From contig JBFICP010000197.1 in NCBI GenBank assembly GCA_041581935.1, forward strand, positions 1-6,189: 6,189 nt of DNA, written 5' to 3'. Of the stretch, positions 5,579 to 6,189 are shown one piece after another (positions within the stretch are counted from its first letter, which is position 1; each line of letters begins with the position of its first letter). The notes under the pieces are model-generated. The model was not told the origin of the DNA. It did no database searches and saw only the letters and a list, made by a program, of their open reading frames with translations. Made by a program: the position numbers and the translations under genes. This DNA comes from JAABYT01 sp041581935. Lineage in GTDB: Bacteria > Pseudomonadota > Gammaproteobacteria > HK1.

Positions 5579-6189
5579 CGGCGGGCGGCTACGCACTTCT
5601 CTCCGACATCGGTGGCACTCACGCGCGATTTGCCGTGCTCGGGTTGCGCGATGTCGAGCCTGTCGTGCTTAAGACCGCAGACTTTGCGGACTTTCAGTCA
5701 GCGCTCCATGCCTATCGACGTCGCTCCCGAATCACCGGGTCGTTCTCGAAAGCGGCCGTGTGTGTCGCCGGACCGGTAAGCGAAGCCGGCGCCGAGCTCA
5801 CCAATTGCGACTGGAAGTTGACGTTGGACACGCTGCGCGAGGCCATCGACGGAGGAGAGGCGGTGCTTGTCAACGATTTCACCGCGGTGGCGCTGTCGCT
5901 GACCACGCTCGGGCCAGGTGATGTTCGCAAGCTGGGCGGAGGTCAGCCGGTCTCCGATGCCGCACGAGCGGTGCTCGGTCCGGGCACCGGCCTCGGGGTG
6001 TCAGGGCTCATCCCGGATAACCGCGGAGGTTTCGCACCCATATCCGGTGAAGGCGGCCATGTCGATTTGGCGCCCAAGAATGCGCGTGAAATGGAGATAC
6101 TCAAAGCGCTCTTCGAGCGATTCGAGCACGTATCGGCAGAGCGGGTTGTCTCAGGTCCAGGGCTTCAAACACTCTACGAGGTGCTCGCG
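5575..6189 (+). CDS. glk: Glucokinase, Glk family (3' truncated by window)
   Basis: The first 205 codons of an ATP-dependent glucokinase, converting glucose to glucose-6-phosphate in the cytosol; the frame runs off the window end without a stop (E. coli Glk is 321 residues, so about 115 are missing). Motifs: phosphate-binding DIGGTHARF (11-19), CVAGPV, LTNCDW, VNDF with catalytic-base candidate D101, GPGTGLG (135-141), EGGH (159-162) and SGPGL (193-197) with E189 just before it. These match E. coli D100, E157, H160 and E187 with offsets of 1-2. The pattern is Glk (PF02685 type), not ROK: the ROK zinc-binding cysteine motif is absent from the visible part. The GTG start overlaps the otsA TGA by 4 nt (GTGA). 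In this operon it would rephosphorylate glucose released by trehalose or glucan hydrolysis and supply the OtsA acceptor. Confidence 0.95.
   Translation, partial: MTAGGYALLSDIGGTHARFAVLGLRDVEPVVLKTADFADFQSALHAYRRRSRITGSFSKAAVCVAGPVSEAGAELTNCDWKLTLDTLREAIDGGEAVLVNDFTAVALSLTTLGPGDVRKLGGGQPVSDAARAVLGPGTGLGVSGLIPDNRGGFAPISGEGGHVDLAPKNAREMEILKALFERFEHVSAERVVSGPGLQTLYEVLA

Overview
The window reads left to right on one strand and looks like ordinary chromosomal DNA from a moderately GC-rich Gram-negative bacterium. A Pseudomonadota member (gamma or beta) is my best guess. This rests on the otsB / GH15 / otsA gene order, a Glk-type (non-ROK) glucokinase and the codon bias; no marker gene here fixes the taxon. 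No RNA gene, CRISPR array, insertion sequence or phage gene is visible.

Layout. (1) 1-324: the last 107 codons of a CPA1/NhaP-like cation:proton antiporter. (2) 371-1117: a complete flavodoxin-fold NAD(P)H:flavin/quinone oxidoreductase, 46 bp after the antiporter and preceded by a strong ribosome binding site. (3) 1118-1600: a 483-bp gap with no gene I can defend. It is the likely place for the promoter of the next block. (4) 1601-6189: a tight run of otsB (trehalose-6-phosphate phosphatase), a GH15 glycoside hydrolase, otsA (trehalose-6-phosphate synthase) and the first 205 codons of glk (glucokinase). The junctions are 12 nt, 9 nt and a 4-nt GTGA overlap, so this is almost certainly one operon.

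How the genes fit together. OtsA makes trehalose-6-phosphate from UDP-glucose and glucose-6-phosphate, and OtsB removes the phosphate to give trehalose. If the GH15 enzyme hydrolyses trehalose or other alpha-glucosides, it releases glucose, which Glk converts back to glucose-6-phosphate, the OtsA acceptor. The operon may therefore hold synthesis, turnover and recycling of one compatible solute. The GH15 specificity is the weak link and cannot be read from sequence alone. The upstream antiporter and flavoprotein suit an ion or redox stress theme, but they are separated by the 483-bp gap and probably form their own transcription unit.

The families are known and the catalytic residues are largely intact. 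I do not see a clearly new system. The points most worth checking are the GH15 enzyme's role, the antiporter/flavoprotein pairing, and the unexplained 483-bp gap, which stays open in the frame of its flanking genes.
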